From Paludibacteraceae bacterium (GTDB lineage: Bacteria > Bacteroidota > Bacteroidia > Bacteroidales > Paludibacteraceae), in the NCBI GenBank assembly GCA_017965125.1, contig JAGCQO010000161.1:1-7422 (forward strand): a stretch of 7,422 nt of DNA, given 5' to 3'. This document shows, in pieces, positions 1 to 6,316 of the stretch. How positions within the stretch are numbered: the first letter of the stretch is position 1; the number at the start of each line of letters is the position of its first letter. A model generated the notes under the pieces. The model worked only from the letters and a program-made list of their open reading frames with translations. It made no database searches and was not told where the DNA came from. The position numbers and the translations under genes are program-made.

Positions 1-25
1 AAATAGAAACAAACGAATTAGAGAG

Positions 26-619
26 ATGGCAAAAAAGAGCAAAGAAGAAAAATCACGCACAGCGGTCGTACGAAAGAAAAGACGCGAGAAACGCAAGCTG
101 AATTGGCACGGAGAGCTGGATGACGAGTTCTTCGACAACAGCGACGACGGCGATGACTTGGAGGAAGCGATAGCCCAAGCCGCCGAAAATGACATGCGCT
201 GGACGAAAATCGCATTCATCTCGCTCCTGGCTATATGCGCCATCATTTTCGCATGGCAAAGAATAGAGTCGCGCAACTATGTGGAGACCAACGCCAGAAT
301 CACAGACTGGTATTCGGACGCGTTGTCAGCGCCGATTGTAGCCAACAAGTTCGGACCTACGGGCGGAAGGGCATCGTTCGCAAGCAATTTCGCCATCGTG
401 GAATACTACTTCAATGGCGAGATGTACCAAGGCAAAGTGAAACTGAGCAACGACACGCACAGCAAAAACATAAAAATATACTGCGACCAGTATGAGCCAT
501 GGAAATGCCGAGGCGAGAAGCTGAAATATCCGAATTTGGACATATTCGTAATTTGCGTATTCGTTCTATTCAGTTTCATTGCCATACGGGTATTTACGCT
601 ATCTAAAAAGACTACTTAG
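26..619 (+). CDS. Two-helix membrane protein of unknown function (DUF3592-like layout)
   Basis: The predicted protein has 197 residues, and I do not recognise a specific family with confidence. Residues 1-25 are very rich in Lys/Arg, 31-54 are rich in Asp/Glu, and hydrophobic helices lie at about 61-77 and 172-191. Between the helices is a roughly 95-residue segment likely to lie outside the inner membrane. It contains a short strand-like pattern (TNARITDWYSD at 88-98, then VEYYFNGEMYQGKV at 125-138). Helix, small beta domain and helix, with this wording, recalls DUF3592-type proteins, but that is inference. By the positive-inside rule the basic N-terminus should be cytoplasmic. The ATG at 26 follows a purine-rich GAGAG placed too close to be a standard ribosome site. 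No in-frame stop is visible upstream, so a longer form starting before the window cannot be excluded. The 3' end overlaps the convergent gene by 8 bases. Function unknown. Confidence 0.8.
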   Translation: MAKKSKEEKSRTAVVRKKRREKRKLNWHGELDDEFFDNSDDGDDLEEAIAQAAENDMRWTKIAFISLLAICAIIFAWQRIESRNYVETNARITDWYSDALSAPIVANKFGPTGGRASFASNFAIVEYYFNGEMYQGKVKLSNDTHSKNIKIYCDQYEPWKCRGEKLKYPNLDIFVICVFVLFSFIAIRVFTLSKKTT

Positions 620-1394
620 TCACCGGACGGACGCACGCGCCATAGACACGGTTGTAGTCGGCATGGCTGTCGAACGATTCACGGCTCATCTTCAGACCCA
701 TGGCGTTCACATCCTTGTCGGGACTCAATGTCGATGACCAGAAGATGGCGTACTCGCCTTTGCTGCTGAGCGATGTTCCAAAAATGAATCCTGAGGCTGG
801 CAGGAAAATCGACCTGTCCTCATAACCTTTCACTTTGCTCCTGACGAGAAGGCCCGACACTCCTGTTTTTTTGTAATTGCTCACCCACATGGACTCGGTG
901 TTCTGCTCCAGTTCCTCCAGTTCTTTGAGCGTCGGCATGCGCCATCCTTCGCCCCACTTGGCCGTAGCCACATCGTCAGCCGCCTCCAGTTGCTTCTTTC
1001 CGTCCACTTTGCCGAATCTGGAGTCGTTCACGTACTTGGTCAGTTTCGTGTACGTTCCGTTGCACAGCGAGTAATTATCCCAGTCGTAATGCGCGTTGGC
1101 GTGCGGTTGCTTTTCGCCCCACGCATAGAAGTCGCCGCTCTGTTCAGGGCTCGTCGCGCCGACATTGCAAGTCGCCCACTTGACCGACAGCCCGAGGTCC
1201 ACGAACTCATGTCCGTTGAGGGTGTTGCTGCCCGACGCGGAAGCCGTTTTCACCATAGCACGTGCCGCAGCGATAGCCTTCACCGGCGCTTTGCTTTTCT
1301 TCTTCTTGGCCGAAGCGCCGACTGAGCATAACAAAACAAGCATAACCAGCGCCAGCAAACCACCTTTTGATATTCTGATATTCTGTGTTTTCAT
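612..1394 (-). CDS. Secreted FISUMP-domain protein (Fibrobacter succinogenes major paralogous domain type)
   Basis: The protein has 260 residues. Residues 1-29 form a classical signal peptide: basic start, hydrophobic core at 12-23 and an ASA cleavage site at 27-29. A lipoprotein signal is unlikely because the residue before Cys23 is Leu. Residues 30-55 are a Lys/Ala/Ser-rich linker. The rest is one FISUMP-like domain: GHEFVDLGLSVKWATCNVGA (61-80), SGDFYAWGE (86-94), WGEGWRMPTLKELEEL (147-162), FLPASGF (197-203), FWSST (218-222) and a C-terminal YGACVRPV (251-258). This wording is common in Bacteroidales, where such domains occur singly or in large multidomain surface proteins. The domain has no established enzymatic role, and a C-type-lectin-like binding fold is suspected for related families. 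It probably acts in the periplasm or at the cell surface. Start: an ATG directly before the signal peptide, about 28 bases downstream of a TATCTTTG box on the same strand. It is transcribed away from the deacetylase-like gene. Confidence 0.85.
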   Translation of the reverse strand: MKTQNIRISKGGLLALVMLVLLCSVGASAKKKKSKAPVKAIAAARAMVKTASASGSNTLNGHEFVDLGLSVKWATCNVGATSPEQSGDFYAWGEKQPHANAHYDWDNYSLCNGTYTKLTKYVNDSRFGKVDGKKQLEAADDVATAKWGEGWRMPTLKELEELEQNTESMWVSNYKKTGVSGLLVRSKVKGYEDRSIFLPASGFIFGTSLSSKGEYAIFWSSTLSPDKDVNAMGLKMSRESFDSHADYNRVYGACVRPVTK

Positions 1395-1422
1395 AAAATT
1401 TCGTGCTTAATTCTGATTAACA

Positions 1423-1430
1423 CAAAGATA
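1423..1430 (-). promoter_or_regulatory. Candidate -7 promoter box for the FISUMP gene
   Basis: Read on the minus strand the site is TATCTTTG, a perfect match to the TAnnTTTG -7 consensus of the Bacteroidota primary sigma factor. It lies 28 bases from the ATG at 1394, which predicts a leader of roughly 20-25 bases, A/T-rich and without a Shine-Dalgarno sequence. No good TTTG -33 element is present about 20 bases further upstream, so the assignment rests on one box. Confidence 0.5.
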
Positions 1431-1494
1431 TGAACATTTCGGATAGTTAGAAGGTGGCGAGTTTTTCAAATGAAGTTTTTTTCGGATAAAATCG

Positions 1495-1502
1495 TAATTT
1501 TG
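1495..1502 (+). promoter_or_regulatory. Candidate -7 promoter box for the deacetylase-like gene
   Basis: TAATTTTG matches the Bacteroidota -7 consensus TAnnTTTG exactly. It ends 31 bases before the GTG start at 1534, so transcription should begin near 1507-1510. The upstream region is T-rich (1475-1482) but has no clean TTTG at the -33 distance. The first bases of the predicted leader contain a short inverted repeat, TGTGT-TAAG-ACACA (1507-1520). Confidence 0.5.
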
Positions 1503-1533
1503 TGAATGTGTTAAGACACAAAGAGTTGAAAAA

Positions 1534-2874
1534 GTGACAGAAACGTTCAAAAATACAATCCGGTACATAACACTCCACTTGCTGGGAGCTGGCGGCAGAG
1601 ACCACAAGGCCGACAAGCCTTTCGACGCGCTCGCCGAGAAGGTCGGCTACACCAACGACGAGCAGCAGTGGGGAAAATACAAGGTTGTGATACGCCCAAG
1701 CCGCTTCTTCGACCCCGACTTCTACGGCACGGAGGAAAGCCTGCCGACGCTTCCGCTCACGAACATCGACGGCACTCCCCTGCTCTACGGCGACGGCACT
1801 GTCAGCCGCGCGGGCGAGACCTTGGTCGTGGGAGCGGACATCTTCGCGTCGGCCTACTTCATGATGGCGCGATATGAGGAGTACGCCGACCGCTCTGCCG
1901 AGAAACGCGACCAGCACAGACGATTCGTCGGCAAGGAGTCGGTGGCGTACAAAGCCGGATTCTTGGGCACGCCCATCGTCGAGGAGTACGGCAGGCTGCT
2001 GAGGACATGGCTGCGTGAGGCCGGCGAGCAAGTCGATGAGCCGAAAGAAGGAATCAGCCATTACTACATAACGCACGACCTCGACATGCCGTTCTACTGC
2101 AAGACCGCAAGAGGTCTGCTCGGCGCTGCGAAAAGAGGATGCGCCATCGAAGGACTGCGGAATTTCCTGTCGCCCATAGAAAAAAACAAGTTCTTCACTT
2201 TCCCAATGCTGAAAAGCGAGTGCGACAAACTCCGTGACGCCCACAAAGGAAAAGTCAGCGAGATTGTCTTCGTGAAATCGACGACCGACGGAAACATTGC
2301 GCCAGAGGACAAACCGACATACAACCTCGGCTGCCGAATAATAAAGGAACTGATTGAATACCTCAAAACAAACGGCTTTGAGATAGGCGTACACACAAGC
2401 TACTACAGCGGCGAGCACACGCACAACGCCCCAAAAGAGACGGCGCAACTGAGACTACTGACCGGGCTCAACATAACCCAAAACAGATACCACTACCTCC
2501 GCACGCTCAATCCGCAGGACTACCAGAGCCTTGCGGACGCCGGCATAACCGACGATTTCACACTGGGACACGCCGACGTCGTGGGCTTCAGAACCGGCAC
2601 GTGCCGCGAGCACCGATGGATAAACCCGAAGAACGGCGAAGTGTCTCAAACACTGTGGATTCACCCGATGATAATGATGGACTGCACCGTGGGCGACAAG
2701 AAGTACATGGCGCTCGACGAGGAGCAAGGCCTGCGCGAAGTGGTCGGGCTGATAAACCAAACGAGAAAGCACCACGGAGAAGTGACCATCCTTTTCCACA
2801 ACAGCGTTTTCAGCGACGAGACATTCCCGTACGAAAAGCTCTACAAGGCGATTGTGGCGGAGTTGTGCAAATGA
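1534..2874 (+). CDS. Polysaccharide-deacetylase-like protein (divergent NodB/CE4 fold)
   Basis: The protein has 446 residues and no signal peptide, so it is predicted to be cytoplasmic. Residues 1-170 form an N-terminal region I cannot name. From about 175 the sequence follows carbohydrate esterase family 4 order: YITHDLDMP (178-186) for the Asp motif, EIGVHTSY (283-290) for the His motif, GFRTGT (351-356) for the Arg-containing motif, and ILFHNS (419-424) for a late His motif. Canonical CE4 enzymes use an Asp-His-His metal site to remove N- or O-acetyl groups from sugars. Here the second His is not at the usual +4 position after His287, where there is Tyr291, so the exact chemistry is uncertain. 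The GTG start is supported because the frame is closed by a TAA at 1495 with no ATG before 1534, and the next in-frame ATG is near residue 110. Neighbouring glycosyltransferases suggest a role in glycan or lipid-linked sugar biosynthesis. The gene is unusually GC-rich. Confidence 0.8.
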   Translation: MTETFKNTIRYITLHLLGAGGRDHKADKPFDALAEKVGYTNDEQQWGKYKVVIRPSRFFDPDFYGTEESLPTLPLTNIDGTPLLYGDGTVSRAGETLVVGADIFASAYFMMARYEEYADRSAEKRDQHRRFVGKESVAYKAGFLGTPIVEEYGRLLRTWLREAGEQVDEPKEGISHYYITHDLDMPFYCKTARGLLGAAKRGCAIEGLRNFLSPIEKNKFFTFPMLKSECDKLRDAHKGKVSEIVFVKSTTDGNIAPEDKPTYNLGCRIIKELIEYLKTNGFEIGVHTSYYSGEHTHNAPKETAQLRLLTGLNITQNRYHYLRTLNPQDYQSLADAGITDDFTLGHADVVGFRTGTCREHRWINPKNGEVSQTLWIHPMIMMDCTVGDKKYMALDEEQGLREVVGLINQTRKHHGEVTILFHNSVFSDETFPYEKLYKAIVAELCK

Positions 2875-2881
2875 TTTTTCC

Positions 2882-3694
2882 TTAGCCCTTGTAGCCGAGA
2901 GCGTCAAGAGTCTTTCTGTTCACCTTGCGACGCTCGGAATCGAAGAACCAGCCCCATTTGTTGAAATAGCGTGCCATGTTGACGGCATGAACAAGCGTCA
3001 TGCGCAGGCTGTGGTAGGACGCGGCGCGGTGGGCGTGCACAACCGAAACATTAGGATAAAAAACAGTGCGGAAACGGCTGTGCATGCGGCGTGTGATGTC
3101 AATATCCTCGGGATACATGAAAAACCTTTCGTCGAAAAGCCCGACCTCGGAAAAGCACTTGGTCCTGAACAGCATGAAACTGCCCTGCTGATAAGGCACA
3201 TCGGCTATTCGGCTGTGGTCGAAGAACTTAAGGAGATAGCGTTCGTCGCTATGTTTTGAGAAGCATGCCGGCAGAAAGCGGCGGGCAAAGACGTCGTAAG
3301 GACGCGGAAGCAGACGGCAGGTGTATTGTCTTGTGCCATCGGCATTCAGGATGTCCGGCTGCACTTGCGCCACGTCCTCGTTAGAGTCCATGAACGCGAC
3401 CAGCTCCTTTAAAATATCGGCTGAGAAAATGACGTCGGAGTTGAGCACCAAGTGGTAGTCGGCGCCTTCGGTCATAGACTCGCGTATGGCGATGTTGTGG
3501 GCAGAGCCGTAGCCCGTGTTTTTGTTCGGTATGTACCGCGCGAAGTCGTAAGCTCGGCAAATGTCATGTATAGAAGACGACTCCGAATTATCTACGACAA
3601 AGACGCGGTTCACAATCGGATGCGAGAGCACGTCAAGGCACCTCGACAGTTCGTCGAGCGGAGTGTTATACGTCACGATTGAGACATTCATCAT
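2882..3694 (-). CDS. Family 2 glycosyltransferase, rhamnosyltransferase (WbbL/RfbN)-like
   Basis: The predicted protein has 270 residues and a GT-A fold, transferring a sugar from a nucleotide donor onto a glycan or lipid acceptor at the cytoplasmic membrane face. Numbering here is from an upstream ATG at 3718. Motifs are NVSIVTYNT (11-19), VFVVDNS (39-45), PNKNTGYGSAHNIAI (64-78), the nucleotide/metal motif LNSDV (92-96) and the acceptor/base motif GLFDERFFMYPEDIDITRR (193-211) with Glu204-Asp205. A late HAHR (228-231) may complete a metal site. This set is typical of rhamnosyltransferase-like GT2 proteins, but the donor sugar cannot be read from it. I prefer the ATG at 3694 (or 3691), because the first beta strand begins right after it and the eight extra upstream residues are atypical. 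The stop lies 7 bases from the convergent deacetylase-like stop. No perfect -7 box was found on this strand; TATTCTTTG at 3748-3756 is the nearest, with one base too many. Confidence 0.88.
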   Translation of the reverse strand: MMNVSIVTYNTPLDELSRCLDVLSHPIVNRVFVVDNSESSSIHDICRAYDFARYIPNKNTGYGSAHNIAIRESMTEGADYHLVLNSDVIFSADILKELVAFMDSNEDVAQVQPDILNADGTRQYTCRLLPRPYDVFARRFLPACFSKHSDERYLLKFFDHSRIADVPYQQGSFMLFRTKCFSEVGLFDERFFMYPEDIDITRRMHSRFRTVFYPNVSVVHAHRAASYHSLRMTLVHAVNMARYFNKWGWFFDSERRKVNRKTLDALGYKG

Positions 3695-3793
3695 AAATAC
3701 ATATCCGAAAAAAATCATACAATATTAAACAAGTTTCCGCAAATACGCAAAGAATAAAAGCCAAGCCTTTGTCACGCTTTCGGTTTGTTTTGT

Positions 3794-3801
3794 TACATTT
3801 G
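3794..3801 (+). promoter_or_regulatory. Candidate -7 promoter box for the two-gene glycosyltransferase unit
   Basis: TACATTTG is a perfect match to TAnnTTTG. A TTTG that could serve as -33 element lies at 3768-3771, 22 bases upstream, slightly longer than the usual spacing of about 20. The predicted leader to the ATG at 3846 is about 40 bases. The surrounding stretch 3768-3811 contains five TTTG copies, so the exact pairing of boxes is uncertain. It probably drives the genes starting at 3846 and 5148. Confidence 0.5.
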
Positions 3802-3845
3802 CATTTATTTGTTTTCATACCAAGCATACCGCATAACACGAAAAG

Positions 3846-5099
3846 ATGGCTGATAAAAAACACTTGCTTATAATAGCAGACGCTTTCCCACCAGACTTCG
3901 CTCCCAGAATGGGTTTCCTATGCAAGAACCTTGAGCGTCACGAGGATTGGGACGTCACCGTCATCGCCCCTATTGTTGGTCAGAAAGAGTGTAACATAAC
4001 ATGCGATAAAACCGAAATACATAAAGTCGAAATAGTAAAAAGCAGAAATAAAAAGTTAGCCAAGATAGAATGGCTGCTCATTTTCATTCAGACTCTTCTG
4101 TTTGACAAAAAGTCAAGAATCTTCACAAAGAAAGCAAGGGAGATAATCAACGGAAGAAAGTTTGATGCGATTTTATGTAGCACATATTACACATTCCCAC
4201 TCCCGACCGCGCAGAAGCTCGCCGAAGAGATGAACATACCTTTCGTGGCTGACCTGAGAGACATAGCCGAGGAATACAAGGAGAACGACTTTTTCCTTTA
4301 CAAGTTGCCATGCCTCTGCGGAATAGAGAAAATCATCCCACGCATTTACAAGAAAAAGAGCGTGGAGCGAAGAAACAAGGCGCTTGCGAAAGCCGCAGCG
4401 GTTGTCAGCGTCTCGCCTTGGCACACAAGCGTGATAAGCAAATACAACAAGAACACGCATGTCATCTACAACGGCTATGACAATGACTTTTTCAAGCCGG
4501 AAGAAATACAGACCGACACTTTCAACATAACATACACAGGAAGACTTTACAACGAGTCGATAAGAGACCCCAAAATGTTCTTCTGCGCCATAGAGAATGT
4601 TCTGAGAACAAAACCTGAGATAAAGGAGCACCTCAGAATAAAATGGTATATAGATGATGCTTCAAAAGAGTCTGTGGTAAATGCGACGAAGAAGCACAAT
4701 CTGGAGGAACACACCGAGATAAACGGATTTGTGAAGTTGACGGAAGTGCCAAGGATACTGAACGAATCGTCGATAGCGCTTGTGTTTACCAACAAGACCG
4801 AAGAGAACGGCACAAAAGGCATAATGACCACAAAATTCTTCGAGGCGCTGGGATGCGAAAGGCCTGTATTGTGCGTGAGAAGTGACGAGGGCTGTCTTGA
4901 GGAAGCCATAAAAACGACGAAAGCAGGCGTTGCGGCAAGAACTGTCGAAGATGCTGAAGATTTCATAAAAGCAAAGTTTGAACAATGGCTTGCCGATGGA
5001 TGCACGACGCAAGAATTGAACAAGACAGAGAAAGAGAAATTCTCCAGAAAGAAGCAAGCTGAACAGTTTGTGAAATTATTGGAAAAGTCTGGGATATAG
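3846..5099 (+). CDS. GT-B glycosyltransferase, family 4-like
   Basis: The protein has 417 residues, a normal size for a GT4 retaining glycosyltransferase. The N-terminal Rossmann half starts with HLLIIADAFPPDFAPRMGF (6-24), which carries the family's nucleotide-proximal loop and acceptor region. A hydrophobic, basic-flanked segment (75-88) suggests attachment to the inner membrane. The hinge to the second half has VIYNGYD (206-212) and NITYTGRLY (227-235). The donor-binding half ends with GIMTTKFFEALGCERPVL (325-342) and Glu352-Glu353, equivalent to the E-x7-E region of GT4 enzymes though not perfectly spaced. It most likely adds a sugar to a lipid-linked glycan; donor and acceptor are unknown. 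The ATG at 3846 directly precedes the first beta strand and follows an A-rich leader. It is codirectional with the next glycosyltransferase, 48 bases away, and much AT-richer than the genes on its left. Confidence 0.87.
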   Translation: MADKKHLLIIADAFPPDFAPRMGFLCKNLERHEDWDVTVIAPIVGQKECNITCDKTEIHKVEIVKSRNKKLAKIEWLLIFIQTLLFDKKSRIFTKKAREIINGRKFDAILCSTYYTFPLPTAQKLAEEMNIPFVADLRDIAEEYKENDFFLYKLPCLCGIEKIIPRIYKKKSVERRNKALAKAAAVVSVSPWHTSVISKYNKNTHVIYNGYDNDFFKPEEIQTDTFNITYTGRLYNESIRDPKMFFCAIENVLRTKPEIKEHLRIKWYIDDASKESVVNATKKHNLEEHTEINGFVKLTEVPRILNESSIALVFTNKTEENGTKGIMTTKFFEALGCERPVLCVRSDEGCLEEAIKTTKAGVAARTVEDAEDFIKAKFEQWLADGCTTQELNKTEKEKFSRKKQAEQFVKLLEKSGI

Positions 5100-5104
5100 A
5101 ATAA

Positions 5105-5121
5105 CAGATTGTTGCAATCTG
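5105..5121 (+). repeat. Perfect 7-base inverted repeat between two glycosyltransferase genes
   Basis: CAGATTG and CAATCTG flank a 3-base TTG centre just after the stop of the upstream gene. A hairpin with a 7-pair stem and a tight loop could form. No T-run follows, so it is not a standard intrinsic terminator. It may stabilise the upstream message end, attenuate the downstream gene, or bind a regulator as DNA. Function inferred only. Confidence 0.4.
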
Positions 5122-5147
5122 CATCGTTTCACTATTTTGATGTTTAA

Positions 5148-6161
5148 ATGAATCCTCTGAACGGCAAAAGCATAAGCGAAAATCCAAAAGTCTCGGTCGT
5201 CATTCCCGTTTACAACAGCGAGAAATATTTGGGCGAGTGTATTTGTAGTGTGATAAACCAAACCTACAAAAACCTTGAGATTATATTGGTGAATGATGGC
5301 AGCACAGACGGTTGTCGGGAGATTATAGACCAGTTTGCACAAGACGACAGTAGAATTATTCCTGTAAGCCAGGAAAACCAAGGAGTGCAAACAGCCAGAA
5401 ACAACGGTGTAGCAAAGGCTACTGGCGAATATATCATGTTCATAGATAGCGACGATATTATCAACAAAGATTTCGTCAAACTGTTGTTGCTGGAACTGAA
5501 AAAAAACGACAGCGATATCGCATATTCGCCACTGGTGTTCTGTGTTGACAGTGAGTTACAGATGCTGAAAAAACTAAACATCGAAAATTGTAAACACAGC
5601 ACCAAAACATATACGTCAGAGAAAGCTATCAAAGGACTTTTGTACCAAAAGATAGATTCCACAGCGTTTATGCTTTACAAACGAGAGTTGTTTGACAACG
5701 GCTTGAGGTTCGACAACAGGTTCAGGACATACGAGGACCTGATGTTCTGCTTCCGCGCGTTCGCCATGGCAAAAAAAATCACCGAGGTGCACCTGCAGAT
5801 GTATTATTACACCAAAAGAGAGACAGGAACGCTTCTGTCATTGTCAGCAAGGAGACACGACGCAGTGGAGATCACCGACATAATAATAAACGAAGCGAAA
5901 GACAAAAAACAAAGGAGAGCCGCAATGTCGCGCCAGCTGAGCATCTGCTTCTATGGATTGAGAATCAGCTCCGCACTAGCAGAAGAAGAGTGGAACAACG
6001 AGTTCTGCAACGAATATTGGCAGAGAATCAAAAAGCTCAGAGCTAAATGCTTTACTGACATTAAGATGAGAACAAAAAACAAACTCGCAATCATATTATC
6101 GCTCTTCGGCAAAAAAACATTGATGAGAACCTTTAAGCTCTTCGACAAAACATTCCATTAA
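5148..6161 (+). CDS. Family 2 glycosyltransferase (GT-A), surface-glycan type
   Basis: The protein has 337 residues and a canonical GT2 N-terminal domain: KVSVVIPVYNSEKYL (14-28), LVNDGSTDG (47-55), ENQGVQTARNNG (76-87) and the metal-binding IDSDD (99-103). The acceptor-side TYEDLMFCFR (194-203) supplies the usual Glu-Asp pair. The enzyme should invert the sugar linkage while using a nucleotide-sugar and Mg/Mn in the cytoplasm. The C-terminal 30 residues are basic and hydrophobic (KLAIILSLFGKK at 312-323), which fits peripheral membrane attachment. Similar proteins build capsule, O-antigen or glycoprotein glycans; specificity is not readable. The ATG at 5148 lies 14 residues before the first strand, with no nearby alternative. 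It is probably cotranscribed with the preceding GT-B gene. A TATTTTG at 5133-5139 is a poor promoter match and too close to the start to be convincing. Codon use is AT-rich, like the preceding gene. Confidence 0.9.
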   Translation: MNPLNGKSISENPKVSVVIPVYNSEKYLGECICSVINQTYKNLEIILVNDGSTDGCREIIDQFAQDDSRIIPVSQENQGVQTARNNGVAKATGEYIMFIDSDDIINKDFVKLLLLELKKNDSDIAYSPLVFCVDSELQMLKKLNIENCKHSTKTYTSEKAIKGLLYQKIDSTAFMLYKRELFDNGLRFDNRFRTYEDLMFCFRAFAMAKKITEVHLQMYYYTKRETGTLLSLSARRHDAVEITDIIINEAKDKKQRRAAMSRQLSICFYGLRISSALAEEEWNNEFCNEYWQRIKKLRAKCFTDIKMRTKNKLAIILSLFGKKTLMRTFKLFDKTFH

Positions 6162-6176
6162 CCGTCATGAACAAGC

Positions 6177-6203
6177 CTTGTCATAAACTAAAAGAGTGAC
6201 AAG
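6177..6203 (+). repeat. Inverted repeat downstream of the second family 2 glycosyltransferase gene
   Basis: CTTGTCA (6177-6183) and TGACAAG (6197-6203) are perfect 7-base complements around a 13-base AT-rich centre. It lies 15 bases after the glycosyltransferase stop. No U-rich tail follows directly, so a terminator role is possible but weak. The arms contain the TGACA motif repeated further downstream, so a DNA-binding role is an alternative. Confidence 0.35.
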
Positions 6204-6316
6204 ATTTCTTGCTTCATCGCCACACACTGACATTTTGTCATCAAATAAATGACATTTATATATCAAAAACCTTTTGGCACACATTTCGCAGAACGTACGG
6301 CGTCGTTAAATTGACA
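6179..6316. promoter_or_regulatory. Cluster of TGACA/TGTCA half-sites upstream of groES
   Basis: Six copies of the same pentamer occur in 138 bases: TGTCA at 6179 and 6236, TGACA at 6197, 6228, 6250 and 6312. The copies at 6228 and 6236 form a perfect 13-base inverted repeat with a TTT centre. TGACATTT is repeated directly at 6228 and 6250, 22 bases apart, close to two helical turns. By rough base-frequency estimate well under one copy would be expected. The spacer 6162-6356 holds no CIRCE element and no perfect TAnnTTTG box; TAAATTG (6307-6313) is the closest. The cluster could be an operator for groESL control, but this is inference. Confidence 0.35.

Noticed and set aside
612..1394. FISUMP domain as a target of a diversity-generating retroelement
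   Set aside because: Related lectin-like domains can be such targets, but no reverse transcriptase and no template/variable repeat pair is visible in the window.
1447..2448. A 333-codon open frame on the minus strand across the deacetylase-like gene
   Set aside because: It shows no recognisable domain and lies wholly opposite a gene with clear enzyme motifs. GC-rich codon use of the sense gene readily leaves the antisense frame open.
2852..3259. Open frame on the plus strand opposite the rhamnosyltransferase-like gene
   Set aside because: It overlaps the antisense of a well-supported glycosyltransferase and has no family motif or convincing start context.
4547..5023. Open frames on the minus strand opposite the GT-B gene (also around 4173-4631 and 4662-5057)
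   Set aside because: They are mutually overlapping shadow frames without motifs; the plus-strand protein explains the sequence.
5133..5139. TATTTTG as a promoter for the second family 2 glycosyltransferase gene
   Set aside because: It misses one base of the -7 consensus and lies only 8 bases before the ATG, leaving almost no leader; cotranscription with the upstream gene is more likely.
6311..6316. TTGACA resembling an E. coli -35 promoter element upstream of groES
   Set aside because: No suitable -10 box lies at the normal spacing, and the Bacteroidota primary sigma factor uses a different consensus. It is more simply one copy of the TGACA half-site.
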